DNA of 64,000 nucleotides from Prorocentrum cordatum (GCA_963575745.1 CAUYUJ010020571.1:294882-358881); one strand, 5' to 3'. Shown: positions 45,836-57,248, counted from the first letter of the stretch. Notes: generated by a model from the sequence alone, not told the origin. Program-made: numbers and translations.

Positions 45836-47020
45836 CAGATGATACAGGTGCGCCCCCCCCGCAACGCAGGAATATGTGCAGTAGTGCAGAGGTGGAACTG
45901 TATACATATACATATATGCATGTATGTAGGAATGTACATGCATATATGTGTCTGCCAAACACACACACACATATATACATATAGACACATGTCTATATAC
46001 GTGGGGGCGCCCCCCTCAGATGCTCATTTGTGGTATCCTTTTCGAAGAGAAAGTGCAACGTCTTGCAAGCACAGGTAAATGCCGCATTGGCGACGCACGG
46101 CGGCGAGTCTCACCCGTGCACGGAATCGTGCGCCCGCAAGTTGAGGTTCCGCGATGCGCGCATGGTGAAAAGGGGGAGGGATGAGGGGGCGTTAGAGAAG
46201 GGAAGGGATTAGTGAGGCGGATCGCTGCCCCGTCCAAGCCGCAATATTGCAGGGGAACTCTGACAAAAGCCATGCGAGCCAGAACTCGCAACGTGCGGAT
46301 GTCCCAGCACGCGGCGGTGGAGGTTTCGAAGCCAAAAAAAACGCGGTTTGTTTGTCAGACTCAACGCGAGTGCGTGGGGGGCTTTGGACAGGTCGAGCAT
46401 CAAACAAAAAAAGGGAACCCTCAATGGCCGCTCCAGGATTGTTCCTTGCTGGCTGAGTTGGCGAGTGTGTTTTCTTTATGCGGTCGACGCTAGGGGCGCG
46501 AGGATGGTCGCGTTCTGTCGTGCGGCGGCAGATCCCCTGGCATCCATATCTTCCTCCGACAGAACGTCTCGCGAATTTCGTTGCGTGTGTCTCAGCGCTG
46601 TGGCCTCATATTGAGATGGCAGCCGCTCCTCCGCAGTCCACTCCACGGTCGCGCCGACAGAATCGTGCCTTGCGGTCTGGGTTGGCGAGTGTGGTTTCGC
46701 ATGCGGCGGATTCCAGGGGCGCGAGGATGGGCACGTTTCGCGCGGCAGCTGTCGTCTGGCAGCGAGGCCGGCCCCCCTTTTCCCGCCCATCCGCGCCAGC
46801 ATGTTTTTTTTTTTGTTTTTGCTGGGTTGCTCCAGTGATGTTGCGGTCAAAGTGCCGACGGCAGCGGCTTCCCCCCATCCCATCCAGGTTGCGCCAGGGC
46901 ACTCGCGTCTTGCGGCCTGTGCTGGGGAGTTTTTACTTGCCGTGGGTCCTAGGGGGCGAGCGCGAGAGTAATCTGGCAGCGTGCGGGCGCGCCAGCGATC
47001 GGCGGTGGAAGCTTGCACAA
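45836..47020. repeat. Dispersed 1 kb repeat, copy 4
   Basis: Starts at CAGATGATACAGGTGCG. It has GGGGCGCCCCCCTCAGATG (45,999, about 3,030 bases after the same point in copy 3), GCAATATTGCAGGGGAAC, and the GCGCCAGGGCACTCGCG sub-repeat near 46,890. Confidence 0.8.
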
Positions 47021-47044
47021 CAATTTAAACAATGTACATATTGC

Positions 47045-47048
<4 letters not shown>

Positions 47049-47076
<28 letters not shown>

Positions 47077-47077
47077 A

Positions 47078-47174
<97 letters not shown>
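47049..47174. repeat. TA repeat followed by 96 A
   Basis: A TA run (47,049-47,076) is followed by an unbroken run of 96 A (47,079-47,174). Copy 3 of the surrounding repeat has only a short A run at the matching place (43,984-43,990). Confidence 0.95.
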
Positions 47175-47175
<1 letters not shown>

Positions 47176-47289
47176 GTTTTTTTCCTTCGGCATAACGGGA
47201 GTGCTCTGAAAGGCGTTATCCCCGAAAGCGCGCTGAAGTTTCGGTCCATCGCGAACTTGGATGTTCTCGGGGCCCGAAGGAGAGCGACC

Positions 47290-47889
47290 CATCCAACGAG
47301 GGCGATGTTCCAACTCCATACCATGTTGATTGTTATCCTCCCTCCCATCTTCTCTCCCATAGCTATTCAGGCACCAGCGACTTGCGAACCCCAGCACTGC
47401 AAGTGCATAACCGCGCGCCCGCGGAGCCCAACACTGAAATTCTGGATGCCGGTTCCTTCGTTCTTCATTGCTGTTTGGGGTTATTTGGGCGCAGAGATAT
47501 CCGACCAGGTGGTCTCGAATTTTACGGCCTGGTTGCGGAGGTGCCCCGGTTGGGGCGGCGCCATTTACAGGCCCCACAACGTCCTTGACATGGCCCGCAC
47601 GTTGCCTGACGATGCCCGCGAGATGGTGGCTCCTTTGCTGCAGTGCAAGCCGTCGGGCAAAATGCTTTGGATACAGCAGGCGGATGTGGCCCGAGTGGTG
47701 GCGGTGTGGTGCGTTGGCGGCGTTTACCTTGATGTGCTCGATTCGGTGGTCGAGAAACCGTTGGGCGAAATCCTCAGTGCTGGCTCGCTCGTTGCAGAGG
47801 ACCCTCCTGCGGCCCCTGGGCTCGGACGTGGCATCTGGATTCGTATCGAAAGACGCCCGTGCTGGGAGTGCGACGGAGACAGTTCATAA
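47290..47889 (+). pseudogene. GT32-like glycosyltransferase domain, copy B
   Basis: The family transfers a sugar from a nucleotide donor in the secretory pathway. From about 47,440 the frame reads FWMPVPSFFIAVWGYLGAEI, then WLRRCPGWGGAIYRP, QQADVARVVAVWCVGGVYLD, VLDSVVEKPLGEIL. AD-x-x-R followed by GGVYLD is the signature of the DxD glycosyltransferase domain (Gly_transf_sug). Here the metal motif reads DVLD instead of DxD, one residue longer, which may be inactivating. After about 47,820 the frame no longer resembles the family and the helicase frame takes over, so the 3' end is lost or spliced away. The start is uncertain. Confidence 0.55.
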
Positions 47890-49397
47890 TTTCGCCTGGG
47901 CTGGCGTGCACGGAGCACGCAGCGGAAGGGCGAACGCTCGACGCGGTAATAGCGGACTTGGAGGAAGGCAGAAACGTGAGCTGGATGTCGAGCTACGTGG
48001 CCATAACGCGCGTGAAGACTCGACAGGGTCTGCTCACTTATCGGCCCTTTTCGAGACAGCCGTGCACGCAGGGAGAATTGGAGGGCACGAGGTTGCTGTT
48101 ACAGAAGCTGCGGGGAGAAGCGTTGCCGTGGCCCGACATCGAGGAGAGGCTGATGCCGCGGAAAACATGCGGGAAGCGTCGCAAGGTGAAGGAGAAGGCT
48201 GAATTCAGCACCACGGAGTTCGGCGCGAAATCGGGGCCGAGCTTCTGCTGCGAGTGCACGAATATGTTGAAGGGAGCAGGGGAGAAGTGGTGCACGACTT
48301 GTGACCAATGGGCCGAGATGGTCTCCAGAGTGGCGGAGGCCGAACCCGAAAGGAGCAGAGTGTTCGCGCGGACAAGCAAATGCGACAGGTGCGCAGGCCC
48401 ACCATCCCAGAGGAAGTCGCGGAAAGAGTCTCTCAAGTGACAGGAGAATGCACGAGGCAAATTCAAGATCCGTTGCGCGGACTGCTGTGAATTCCTTAAG
48501 ACAGAGGCAGAAATTACGGCGAACCAGTACGCGACGAAGTGCGCAGGGGAGAAGCTCTGCAAGAAGTGCGCGGGGAAGAGAAGCGGATGGAACAAGTGGA
48601 GTCAATCGCAGAAGGAAAAAGAGCGCACGAATGAAACGAACGCTGCTCGACGAAGCGCACGCCAGAAACAGCCGCTGAGGTGTTCGGCGGGCCCAAAAGA
48701 CGCCGACGGAAGAGCGCGGGAATTCGCGGACGCGGCCCATCTGACAACAGCACAAATCTAACACTATTATGAAACGGGGGCAGCCCTTAGGCCAGCGAAA
48801 TGCCGCGACTGCGAAACGACTCACAAGCGATCCCGGGTGTTCTGGTGTTCCGCGTGCCCGACAGAAGCAGATGGGAGAGGCCGAGAGTTCACGGACCGGA
48901 CGCATCTGACTGATAAGCAAGTGAAGCACTTCTTCGAGAAGGGCGCGGGCCATCGCCCAGTCATGTGCCGCACGTGCCAGGGAGAACGCAATCGGCCGCG
49001 AGTGCTCACGTGCTCCGCGTGCCCGAAAGAAACAGATGGGAAAGAGCGAGAATTCACGGACCGGACGCATCTGACTGATAAGCAAGTGAAGAAGTTCTTC
49101 GAGAGGGGTTCGGGCCATCGCTCGGTGGTGTGCCGAGCGTGCCACGAGCAAAGACACGTAGCAAAGAGGTTGGAATGTTCCGCATGCCCCCAGAAAGCGG
49201 ACGGATCCAAACCCGCGTTCACGGACGCCAGCCATCTGTCGAAAGACCAGAAGAAGAATTATTTCCTCCGAGGCATTCCTGTGATGTGCGCCACGTGCTA
49301 TAAGGCGGAACGGGCCCCTCGGAGAGAACCGCCGAAACGCCCAGCGGAGGCGATCGACGAGCACGGCGGGAAACAACGCGAGTTGCAGGGGATCTGA
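47823..49397 (+). pseudogene. PIF1-like helicase C-terminus fused to tandem Cys modules, two in-frame stops
   Basis: One frame of 525 codons. It begins YRKTPVLGVRRRQFIISPGL then CTEHAAEGRTLDAVIADLEE and SSYVAITRVKTRQGLLTYRP. This matches motifs V and VI of PIF1/RecD-type DNA helicases (T-x-H-x-x-Q-G-x-T-L, YVAxTR), with Glu in place of the usual Gln. After LLQKLRGE come Cys pairs (CCECTNML, CTTC, CDRC, CADCC, CKKC). Then there are four modules of about 47 residues: CSACP, a charged FTD...HLT segment, then CRxC. The first module has CSAG, so one Cys is lost. Stops are TGA at 48,438 and TAA at 48,759; the frame stays open and similar beyond both. The upstream helicase motifs are absent. Confidence 0.65.
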
Positions 49398-49479
49398 CCG
49401 CGAGTCGCGCGCGTGCCGTTGTCGGAGATCACTGGCGCCGTCGTCGGCCCCTCTTGCCCCGTCTGAACGCCCTCTTGGC

Positions 49480-51010
49480 TTGTTGAGAAGGCCTTCGTGG
49501 AGGATTCTTGGTGTTTTGGTGCGTTCTGTGGGGGCTCGGAACCCTCTTGGAACGCATTTCGGAGGCCCTGGGGGGGCCTCGTGGGGTCCTCTGCCGTCGA
49601 GGACGCCTCATGGCCCGTCTTTGGGCCACCTGTAGACCATGTGGTGCTCGCGGGCCTCTCGGACCGCTCCTCGAGCGCTCTTGGGACCACCCTCTGGACA
49701 GCTCCTGGGGCCGTCTGGGACTGGGTTGGGGGGCCTCGTGGGCCGTCGGATGCGTCGGAAAAAAAACCCAAAGCCGAATGTATGAAAAATGTTCGTTTCA
49801 CGAAGGGACTGGGCCAATTTTTCCGTCTCGGACCCTCTGGAAACGCATCTCGGAGGCCCTCGGGGGGGCTCGTGGGGATTTCTTCTGCCGTCAAGGACGC
49901 CTCGTGGCCCGTCTTTGGGCCACCCTCAGACTATGTAAAGCTTGTGGGCCTCTCGGACCGCTCCTGGAGCGCTCTTGGGGCCGTTTTCGGAGCTCTCTGG
50001 GGCCGTCTTGGACGCCTGTCAGCCCGTCTTGGGGCCCTCCAGGGGTATGTGGGGGGCCCTCTTGGAAGCTTCTTGGACCGTCTGGGAGTGGCTTTGGGGG
50101 GCTCTTGGGCCGTCGGAGGCATCGGACAGGCCCAGGGCCGAAGTTGTGGAAAACTTCCGTTTCACGAAGGGAATGGGCAAACTTCTGCATCTCGGAACCC
50201 TCTTGGAACGCATGTCGGAGGCTGTGGGAGGGGCCCGTGGGGACCTCTCCTGCCGTCGAGGACGCCTCCGAGCCCGTTTTGGAGCCATTTGGAGCCCATG
50301 TGGAGCTTGGGGGCCTCTCGGAGCGCTCCTGGAGCGCTCTTGGGGCCGTTTTCGGAGCCCTCTTGGGCCGTCTTGGACGCCATCCAGCCCGTCTTGGGGC
50401 CTTCCAGGGGTATGTGGGAGACCTTCTGGGAGGCTTCTGGGACCGTCTGGGAGTGGCTTTGAGGGCCTCTTGGGCCGTCGGAGGCATCGGACAGGCCCAG
50501 GGCCGAAGTTGTGGAAAACTCCCGTTTCACGAAGGGAATGGGCAAACTTCTGCATCTCGGAACCCTCTTGGAACGCATGTCGGAGGCTGTGGGAGGGGCC
50601 CGTGGGGACCTCTCCTGCCGTCGAGGACGCCTCCGAGCCCGTTTTGGAGCCATTTGGAGCCCATGTGGAGCTTGGGGGCCTCTCGGAGCGCTCCTGGAGC
50701 GCTCTTGGGGCCGTTTTCGGAGCCCTCTTGGGCCGTTTTGGACGCCCTCCAGCCCGTCTTGGGGCCCTCCAGGGGTATGTGGGAGACCCTCTGGGATGCT
50801 TCTGGGATCGTCTGGGAGTGGCTTTGGGGGCCTCGTGGCCCGTCGGATGCATCGGAAAAAACCAAAGTCGAACTTGTGAAAAATGTCCGTTTCACGAAGG
50901 GAATGGGCCAACTTTTCCGTCTCGGAACCCTCTGGACACACATCTCGGAGGCCCTCGGGGGGGCTCGCGGGGCCCTCTTCTGCCATCCGGGACGCCTCGT
51001 GGCCCGTCTT
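49480..51010. repeat. Tandem array, unit about 365 bases
   Basis: About four copies. CGTCGGA-N-GC starts recur at 49,744, 50,111, 50,476 and 50,841 (367, 365 and 365 bases apart). The unit includes GTTTCACGAAGGGAATGGGC, CGTCGAGGACGCCTCC and TTGGGGCCGTTTTCGGAGC. The unit is not a multiple of three, yet frames of over 500 codons run through because stops are rare in it. Confidence 0.9.
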
Positions 51011-51452
51011 TGGGCTGCCGTGCGCGTCGTGGACCGCTCGTTGGGGATCCAGAGCCATATCGAGGCCACCCCAGCAGTCCTTGCACGATTTCCGCAAGAT
51101 TTTGCACGTTTTTCTGGACGGATGACCCCAGGGGGGCCGCCCGGGGCCGCCCGGGAAGACCCCGCCCCCCTCCAAATCGACCGGACCGGGCCCCGGGGGG
51201 AGGGGTTTGGGGAGGGGGAACATCTCACACGCCGATGAACCCCAAGGGGTCGGCGGATACATCCCTGATGCATCGGCCAGGCGGCGCGATCCTCCGACCC
51301 CATCTATCCGGACCCTATCCAGGAGGCTTCGAGCTTTCAAGGTCATCGGCGAAGGACCGTAATCCAGAGCTCCTCGGCAACTTCAGGACACCGCGCGGGG
51401 CCGCAGCCACGCACCAGGCTAAAGGGCACGTGGGCCACATGCACTCCTAAGG
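51011..51452. other. No gene seen
   Basis: Contains CATCCCTGATGCATCGGCC and CGATCCTCCGACCCCATC (51,260-51,305), the reverse complement of a segment near 37,040-37,080. Confidence 0.5.
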
Positions 51453-51630
51453 ATGGTCGAGGTGAGCTGCGGGTCGGCCACGCTTACGCGGGAGTTCTTG
51501 CGCGCTGAGGGAGAGATTGTGGGCGTCGACTTCGCCAATCGCTACGACGCAGCATCGCCTTGGGCTTGGGCCGTTTTGCGGACCGACGATGGGACGGAGA
51601 TGTTGGTGACATGCATGCACGGTTTCAGGA
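51453..51630 (+). pseudogene. Fragment resembling a methyltransferase-like domain of retroelements
   Basis: An ATG opens MVEVSCGSATLTREFLRAEG then EIVGVDFANRYDA. The pattern (V/L)E-x-x-x-GSA-x-L-T followed by GVD is that of a Rossmann-type S-adenosylmethionine site, as I recall from ORFs of dinoflagellate retroelements. Similarity fades after about 51,620 and no partner domain follows. It could instead be the start of a host gene exon. Confidence 0.35.
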
Positions 51631-53324
51631 CAGGTAGGAGTTGGTGTGGTTTGGGCCGATATGTCGGACACCTTTACGCGGGGGAGGCGCTGCATCTGCT
51701 CGCCTCCCACCGCCGTTGCGCTCCGAAGCGGAGCCGTGGGCTCTTTCCGCCCCAGTGGCGGCTGAGGTTGCAGCGAGGCTGGAGTCCACCGACCTCGTCT
51801 GCCGCAGCGTGCATAAGATCATGCAATGGTATCGGGAATCACCGCCCACCAAACCACCCCAGCCCAACCCGAAGGCCCCGATTTGACCTCCACTTCAGGG
51901 GGGGGTCGGGGAACACTGAACCAACAAATATGGAACCCGTACCCCTCCCCCCCAACCCGAAAGTCGGGTCTTCGGGTTGGGTTGAGGTGGTCTGGTATGC
52001 AGTCGGGGAAGAAGGGGCCCCATGTGCATTTCGAGCACCTCTCGACCGCTTGCCCTGGCGCACGCCAGAGCCTGCAGAGCTGCTGCAGCACCCCCTTGGG
52101 CCTGCGGCGCGTGCTGCCGCGCCGGCACGGCTCGGCGGCCGGCGTGCCGGCCGTGCATCGTGGGTCAAGCCGCTTGCGGCGTTCGGTAGACCACCCGCTT
52201 ACGGTGGGGGGCGTTGGGTAAGGAATGTGCCTAGGAGGCCTCAGAGCCTGGAGGATTCCTTATCGGCTGAGGGCGTTGGTGACATCCATAGCCAAGCCTC
52301 GATTGGAGCCCCACCCGCTTCCAGACCCTGGCTTCCTTGTCCAATGGTTCCTTATTCAATGCGCTCACCGTATCCCTAGGACTGTGATGTTCCAATCATA
52401 CTTTAGCCTCGACCATCCGAAAGAATTTCGAGCACCAAAAAAGTAACGAAACTGGAGGGTTTCCACGTGTCGGGCCCCGGGAGACATTCGCCCGACACTG
52501 CTTCGACACTGTGTCAACACCCTCCCGGGTGCTCGACACTGCCTCTGGGATGTGGCCCTCGAGCACGATGGGAGCAAACGGAACCCTGGGAAGACAAGTG
52601 GCCAGCCGCAGACGGCTCGTGAAGCGGAGTGCTCCGAGGTCCTCTGCAGCCGGAGCCCTGGCGGGGCCCTGCGGCAGTGGCCCCCCCTGGCAGGGCCGGA
52701 GCCGCGATGCCGCACGCGTGGGCGAGGGCGGCTGCCCGCGCCGGGGCCCCCCAAGAAGGGGCAGCGCTCGAGCGCGCGCGCTGGGCGGCAGCCCATCGGG
52801 TCGGGCGAAAGGGGGGGATTGGGAAAGGAGGGGTTACGAAATTTGCTGCATGCAGCTGGATTCGGCCTCACCGAAGGGCCAATTCCTCGATGCATGGCCG
52901 CTTCCGGCGCCGGGAGGCGCCGGGAAAATCAGCTACGTGAGCTGATTCTCAAACCCCCCTTTGCTATCCCCCCCTTTCGCCCGACCCGAGCCCAGGGCAT
53001 GGCAAGACTCAAGCAGTGGCGGAGCGTCCCGGCTCGCCTACAGCCCCGTCCAGACAATGTTATGAGAGCCTTTTTATGGTATGCACGAAATGTTATTTAA
53101 GAACATTTCTGGTTGAGACTGTCTTGGTTTAACACATCGGGTTAATTTTCTAAGAGCATTGATTTGGTTCTTAGAACATTCCTGGGTTCTAAGAACATTT
53201 CGTGGTAGGACTATAGGAATGCCGGGACGGTCCGTCCCTGCTCAAGAGACAGGGCCGCTGGTGCCCGAGTTCAAGGAGACGGCAGTCATGGGAGCGCGAT
53301 CGCGCATCCTGGAGAGGTCGGCCA
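51631..53324. other. No gene confidently seen
   Basis: Mixed sequence; open frames at 51.8-52.9 kb have no protein-like order. An AT-richer stretch with repeated TTCTAAGAACATT lies at 53,090-53,200. Confidence 0.4.
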
Positions 53325-53490
53325 CGCGCAGAGGGGGGCAGGGGGAGAGGGGATGGCCTCTTAGAGGCACCCCTGCTTCTTAGAAGGCGCGGGCCTCATC
53401 TTTGGGTCTAAGACCAGCACCTTCTAGGAAGCAGCCTTCTTCTAGGAAGCCTTCCCCCCTCCTCTACCCCTTCGTGCGCGCCGCCAAAGA
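53325..53490. repeat. MITE-like inverted repeat, copy 1
   Basis: Ends in matching inverted arms: GCGCAGAGGGGGGCAGGGGG on the left, and CTTCCCCCCTCCTCTACCCC then GCGCGCCGCC on the right. Inside are CCCTGCTTCTTAGAAGGCGC and CCTTCTAGGAAGCAG, a second, nested inverted pair. Confidence 0.75.
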
Positions 53491-53629
53491 GGGTGCGCGA
53501 GGAGGTGCGAGACCCGAAGAGCCAGGAAAAGACAGGGCGTATCATGGATGGGATCGCCCTTGAGCAGAGTCACGCACTGCCTGACTGGAGTCAGAAGAGC
53601 CCTCCTAACTCCCCCCCACTCAGTATGCA

Positions 53630-53800
53630 ACTCCTGGAAGGTTCAATTCCGCATCGGCGCTGCTATACCCGTGGTCGAAAACTGGCCGAATCTGACGTGC
53701 TCCCGCTCAACCCCGCTCAATCCTGCACGGTCCGGCCAAATCTGGGCCTGCTCTGGGTCAGTGCGATGCAGTAGGTCCTAATCGGGCGAGTCAGTTTCAA
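53630..53800. repeat. Dispersed repeat also present at 35.24 kb
   Basis: GGAAGGTTCAATTCCGCATC, then CCGTGGTCGAAAACTGGCC and GCAGTAGGTCCTAATCGGG; it matches 35,240-35,400. Confidence 0.7.
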
Positions 53801-53817
53801 CATCTCCCACGAAGGCT

Positions 53818-53996
53818 TGGCGGCGCGCAGAGGGGGGTAGGGGGAGGGGGGAAGGCTTCTTAGAAGCACCCCTGCTTCTTAGAAGGTGCGGGCCTTCTCT
53901 GTAGATGTAAGGCCGGCGCCTTCTAAGAAGCAGCCTCCTTCTAAGAAGCCTTCCCCCCTCCCCCTACCCCCTTCTGCTCGCCGCCAAAAGGCCTCC
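53818..53996. repeat. MITE-like inverted repeat, copy 2
   Basis: Left arm GGCGGCGCGCAGAGGGGGG to GGCTTCTTAGAAG; right arm CTTCTAAGAAGCCTTCCCCC to GCTCGCCGCC. The arms are about 48 bases and pair almost perfectly. The inner part again has CCCTGCTTCTTAGAAGGTGC and CGCCTTCTAAGAAGCAG. About 178 bases in all, closely related to copy 1. Confidence 0.85.
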
Positions 53997-54827
53997 CAAG
54001 AGTTGCCTCCTAGCCCTCCCCCCCCCGCCACGACCGCCCAGGTTCCTCGGCGGCATGGGCGGGCTCCCGTGGCCCGCTCGGCCCAGCGCCCCGCGCGCGC
54101 GCGCCCTCGCGCGCCGACCAGTGAGCGGGCCAGGATCGTTTCGGCTCGGCGCCGCGATCGTCACTCGAGATTGAAGCGGCTCGACGTCCCCCCTCCTCGT
54201 TCTCCTCCTGCATCACTCGGAGGAGGAGAATTGTTCGAGCACCGCTACCCTCCCCTCGTCGCCACGGCTGGACTCGCCTCGGAGCCCCGTGTAGCCGGAG
54301 CGCACCCCAGGAGAGGTCCGTGGAGTATCGTTACGGGTATCTTCCTGTTCCCCCTGTCATCGTCCTTCTCCGTCCTCCCCTGCCTCCTCTTCCTTCTCTT
54401 CATCCCTCTCGTCCTCCCGCTCCTCCTCCCAGCCCTTGCCGCGCGGTTGCGTGGGCCAGCTCTCCAGAGGCCGCGGTTGCGTGGGCCAGCTCTCCAACGA
54501 GCACGGCTGCGGGGGCCAGCTCTGCGTCCTCTAACTCTGGGCGTCTGGGGCCCCCTGCGGCTGTCCTTTCCCTGGGGGACCCGAGACCTTAGCGGCTCGA
54601 TGCTGGTGGCTTCTCTTGCGCGGCCGACGGATCCAAGAGCGCGACAGGAGGGCCCCGAGATGCCACAAATCGTGTTCAACAGCAGTGGGGCCCAATTGTT
54701 GTTCGTTTTATTCCCTACCTAGGCTCTGCAAGGGTTCTTACTCTGAGGCTTAAGGGGCCGGGCAGTGGAACCCGCCCCGGGCGGTTCCCCCAGGATCCGC
54801 CCCGCGGTTCCCCCGGTCCCCTGGGAG
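53997..54827. other. No gene confidently seen
   Basis: Contains a direct repeat of GCGTGGGCCAGCTCTCCA (54,447-54,520). The long frame over it is Pro/Arg-rich without recognised motifs. Confidence 0.4.
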
Positions 54828-55190
54828 CCTTAGCTTTAGCTTAGCTTTAGCTTAGCTTCAGCTTAGCTTTAGCTTAACGTTAGCTTAGCTGTAGCTTAGC
54901 TTTAGCTTAGCTTTAACTTAGCTTTACCTCAGCTGTACGCTTTACCTTAGTTTTACCTTAAGTTTAGGTTAGCTTTAGCTTAGCTTTAGCTTAGCTTTAG
55001 CTTAGCTTTAGCTTAGCTTCAGCTTAGCTTCAGCTTAGCTTCAGCTTAGCTTCAGCTTAGATTCAGCTTAGCTTCAGCTTAGCTTCAGCTTAGCTTCAGC
55101 TTAGCTTTAGCTTAGCTTTAGCTTAGCGTTAGCTTAGCTTTAGCTTAACTTTAGCTTAGCTTTAGCTTAGCTGTATCTTAGCTTTAGCTT
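54828..55190. repeat. 11-base satellite GCTTTAGCTTA
   Basis: About 32 copies of GCTTTAGCTTA, with a block of the variant GCTTCAGCTTA in the middle (55,015-55,110). It resembles a telomere-like repeat only in its TTTAG core and is not a known telomere sequence. Confidence 0.95.
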
Positions 55191-57180
55191 TACTGTTACT
55201 ACTAATGTTTCTTTCCTAGGGGCTCCAGCTCCGGGGTAGGGTTGCACTGGGATAATTTGTTTCGAGTGTTGGCTGGTCACTTCCGAAGAGGTCCCAGGAT
55301 GCTCTTGCCTGTTCTCTGGCCCCAAGACAGCCTGAACATGTCTCAGTGTTGGCCTCATGTGGACCTTTCAGAGGCTCCAATATACACATGGTGCCGCATT
55401 GGCCATGCGAGCGCCAAGGGGCATTACAATCGGCGGGAACTCTGCGTCATCAGCACGAACTCGTGATGCCATTCGGCATACAATTTCTCAAACGCCTGAT
55501 GCCTTTGGATATTTGTCTTTTCACCTGTCAATGTTGTGTCATAGCCATCCCGCCATCCCTCTTCGCTCCTTTGAGTTTCCTCCTCGGTGTTCATATACCT
55601 AATTTTCCTGTTCGCTATCCTTACCAGCCTTCGTCCGCCTTGCTCTACGAGCTGTTCTCGCTGTCTCCTCGCCCCGACGTGCCTCTTCGCCCAGCATCCG
55701 GTTTCTCCGCATGCTTTTCCGCTCGCCTGCCGTCTGCCTCAGCGGCCTTCTGCACCTCGTTCCTTCGTGCCGCCTTGGCGGCAACGCCCTCCGTCCGCGA
55801 GGTGGTGCGACGGCGAGCCGCGGAAGATATTCCCCGAGGTCGTTGCCTCGCCGCCCTCCGGTCTCTCGGAGCGGTCCCATGCAGATGAGGGCAGGAGCAG
55901 GAGGACAAGGAGGAGGAGGAGGAGGGAGAGTTTTTTGGGGATTATTTTTCAAGGCAGTGGCTCAACGCGCGTGGTGATATCTGGCTTCAGGGAAAGCATT
56001 CCGAAGAGAGCTTGGCTCGGCGGCGGTCCGCCAGCACGTCGCCGTCGCCAGGGTGCAGCTATAACACTATGTAGCGTCTTATTTTCTAGTCAGCGCACGA
56101 TGTAAATTAGAGGGCCGGCGCGCCGCCTTTCCCGCAAAGCGGTGAGAAAAGGCAGGCAGGCAGTATCGCCCTTTGCCCACGCGCTCCGGCGCATTAGAAC
56201 ACAAAAACTATGTGGTTGGCTCCCTGGGAAGAGCCGTGCTAAGGCCGCCCGGCCGAGAGCCACGAGCTGACCCAGCCCCTGGTGAGTCTCTGTGCAAGCA
56301 GCGGACTGCCCCCAGCCTCAGTGCGTCTGACTACGGGCGGGCGGGATCGGAACTCACACGTGAGGAATACCTTAAAGCAGTTGCATTGGCTTTTCACATG
56401 TTTCATAAAACAAAAGGTTTCGCTCAGAAGACTCCCGTGTCTCTGGAGGGCGCATATGACATTCGAGGTGCTGCAGACCTGGCACTCGAACGGCGAGATG
56501 CTCTCACCGACATTGTGTTCCGTCTTTCATTATATTTCTTGGGTGGTGGTTTGGTAGTGGGATGTGTGGGGGGGGATCGCACGAAGACCCAGTGGCGGCG
56601 GCATGTTGCGGCGATGAGTCTACCGCAGTGCCCTGTCTCTCTTTCTTTCACTTCCTTTTTTTTGCCCTCGCCTGCGAGGCCTATCTTGAGATCTGGTCTG
56701 CCTCGAGCACCATCTTTTTTGTGGGCCTCGCTGGTGGCGGAAGTGGCAAAAGAGTTTCGCTGCCACGCGGGAGGCCGAAAAAGAACCCGAGCGCCACCCA
56801 GCTGGGGCCCATTCTCCCTCCGTCGATACGTCTGCGTGGTCCGAGGTTGAGGCGGGTGGTCGGACAGACATTATTGGATACGTCGTCTCCTCCATCCTCC
56901 TCCTCCTCCTCCATCCTCCTCCATCCTCCCTCCTCTTCCTCCTCCTCCTCCTCTTCCTCCTCCTCCTCCTCCTAGGCCTTTCTCTTACATGCTGGCAGGG
57001 TCCATGGGGTCCGGAACGAGGCGGCGTTGCTCACGATCACAAACCAGTGTTTTAGGTTCTTGCAGGTTTTGCGCATTAGGGAGAATGCCAGGGGCACGTG
57101 ATAAGGAGTTCTGCTACCATACATTACACTACTGGACGCAACACATTTTTACAGCACGAGGCTCGCGTCCCTTACCCACC
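55191..57180. other. Unassigned region
   Basis: Open frames at 55.3-55.9 and 56.2-56.9 kb have partly hydrophobic stretches but no motif I trust. A CCT tract lies at 56,883-56,972. CAGGCAGGCAG lies near 56,150. Confidence 0.35.
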
Positions 57181-57185
57181 TCGTA

Positions 57186-57248
57186 TGTCCTGCATGTAGC
57201 TTCAAGTCTCAAGCGCTCTTGGCACTTCAACTACATATTCGCACGCAT
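57186..57248 (+). other. Possible C2H2 zinc finger
   Basis: One plus frame reads CPACSFKSQALLALQLHIRT and then H: Cys-x2-Cys-x12-His-x3-His with Leu two residues before the first His, as in classical fingers. The usual aromatic residue is missing and the frame differs from the CDS that follows, so this is tentative. Confidence 0.3.

Noticed and set aside
49508-51450. ORFs of 500-576 codons on the plus strand
   Set aside because: They run through a 365-base tandem array whose unit shifts frame each time, so they cannot code a repeated protein.
54828-55190. Telomeric repeat
   Set aside because: The unit is GCTTTAGCTTA, not TTTAGGG or another known telomere unit.
56560-56860. Second channel-like exon (hydrophobic FLFFALACEAYLEIW)
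   Set aside because: It is short, lacks the charged residues that mark S2 or S3, and overlaps other open frames.
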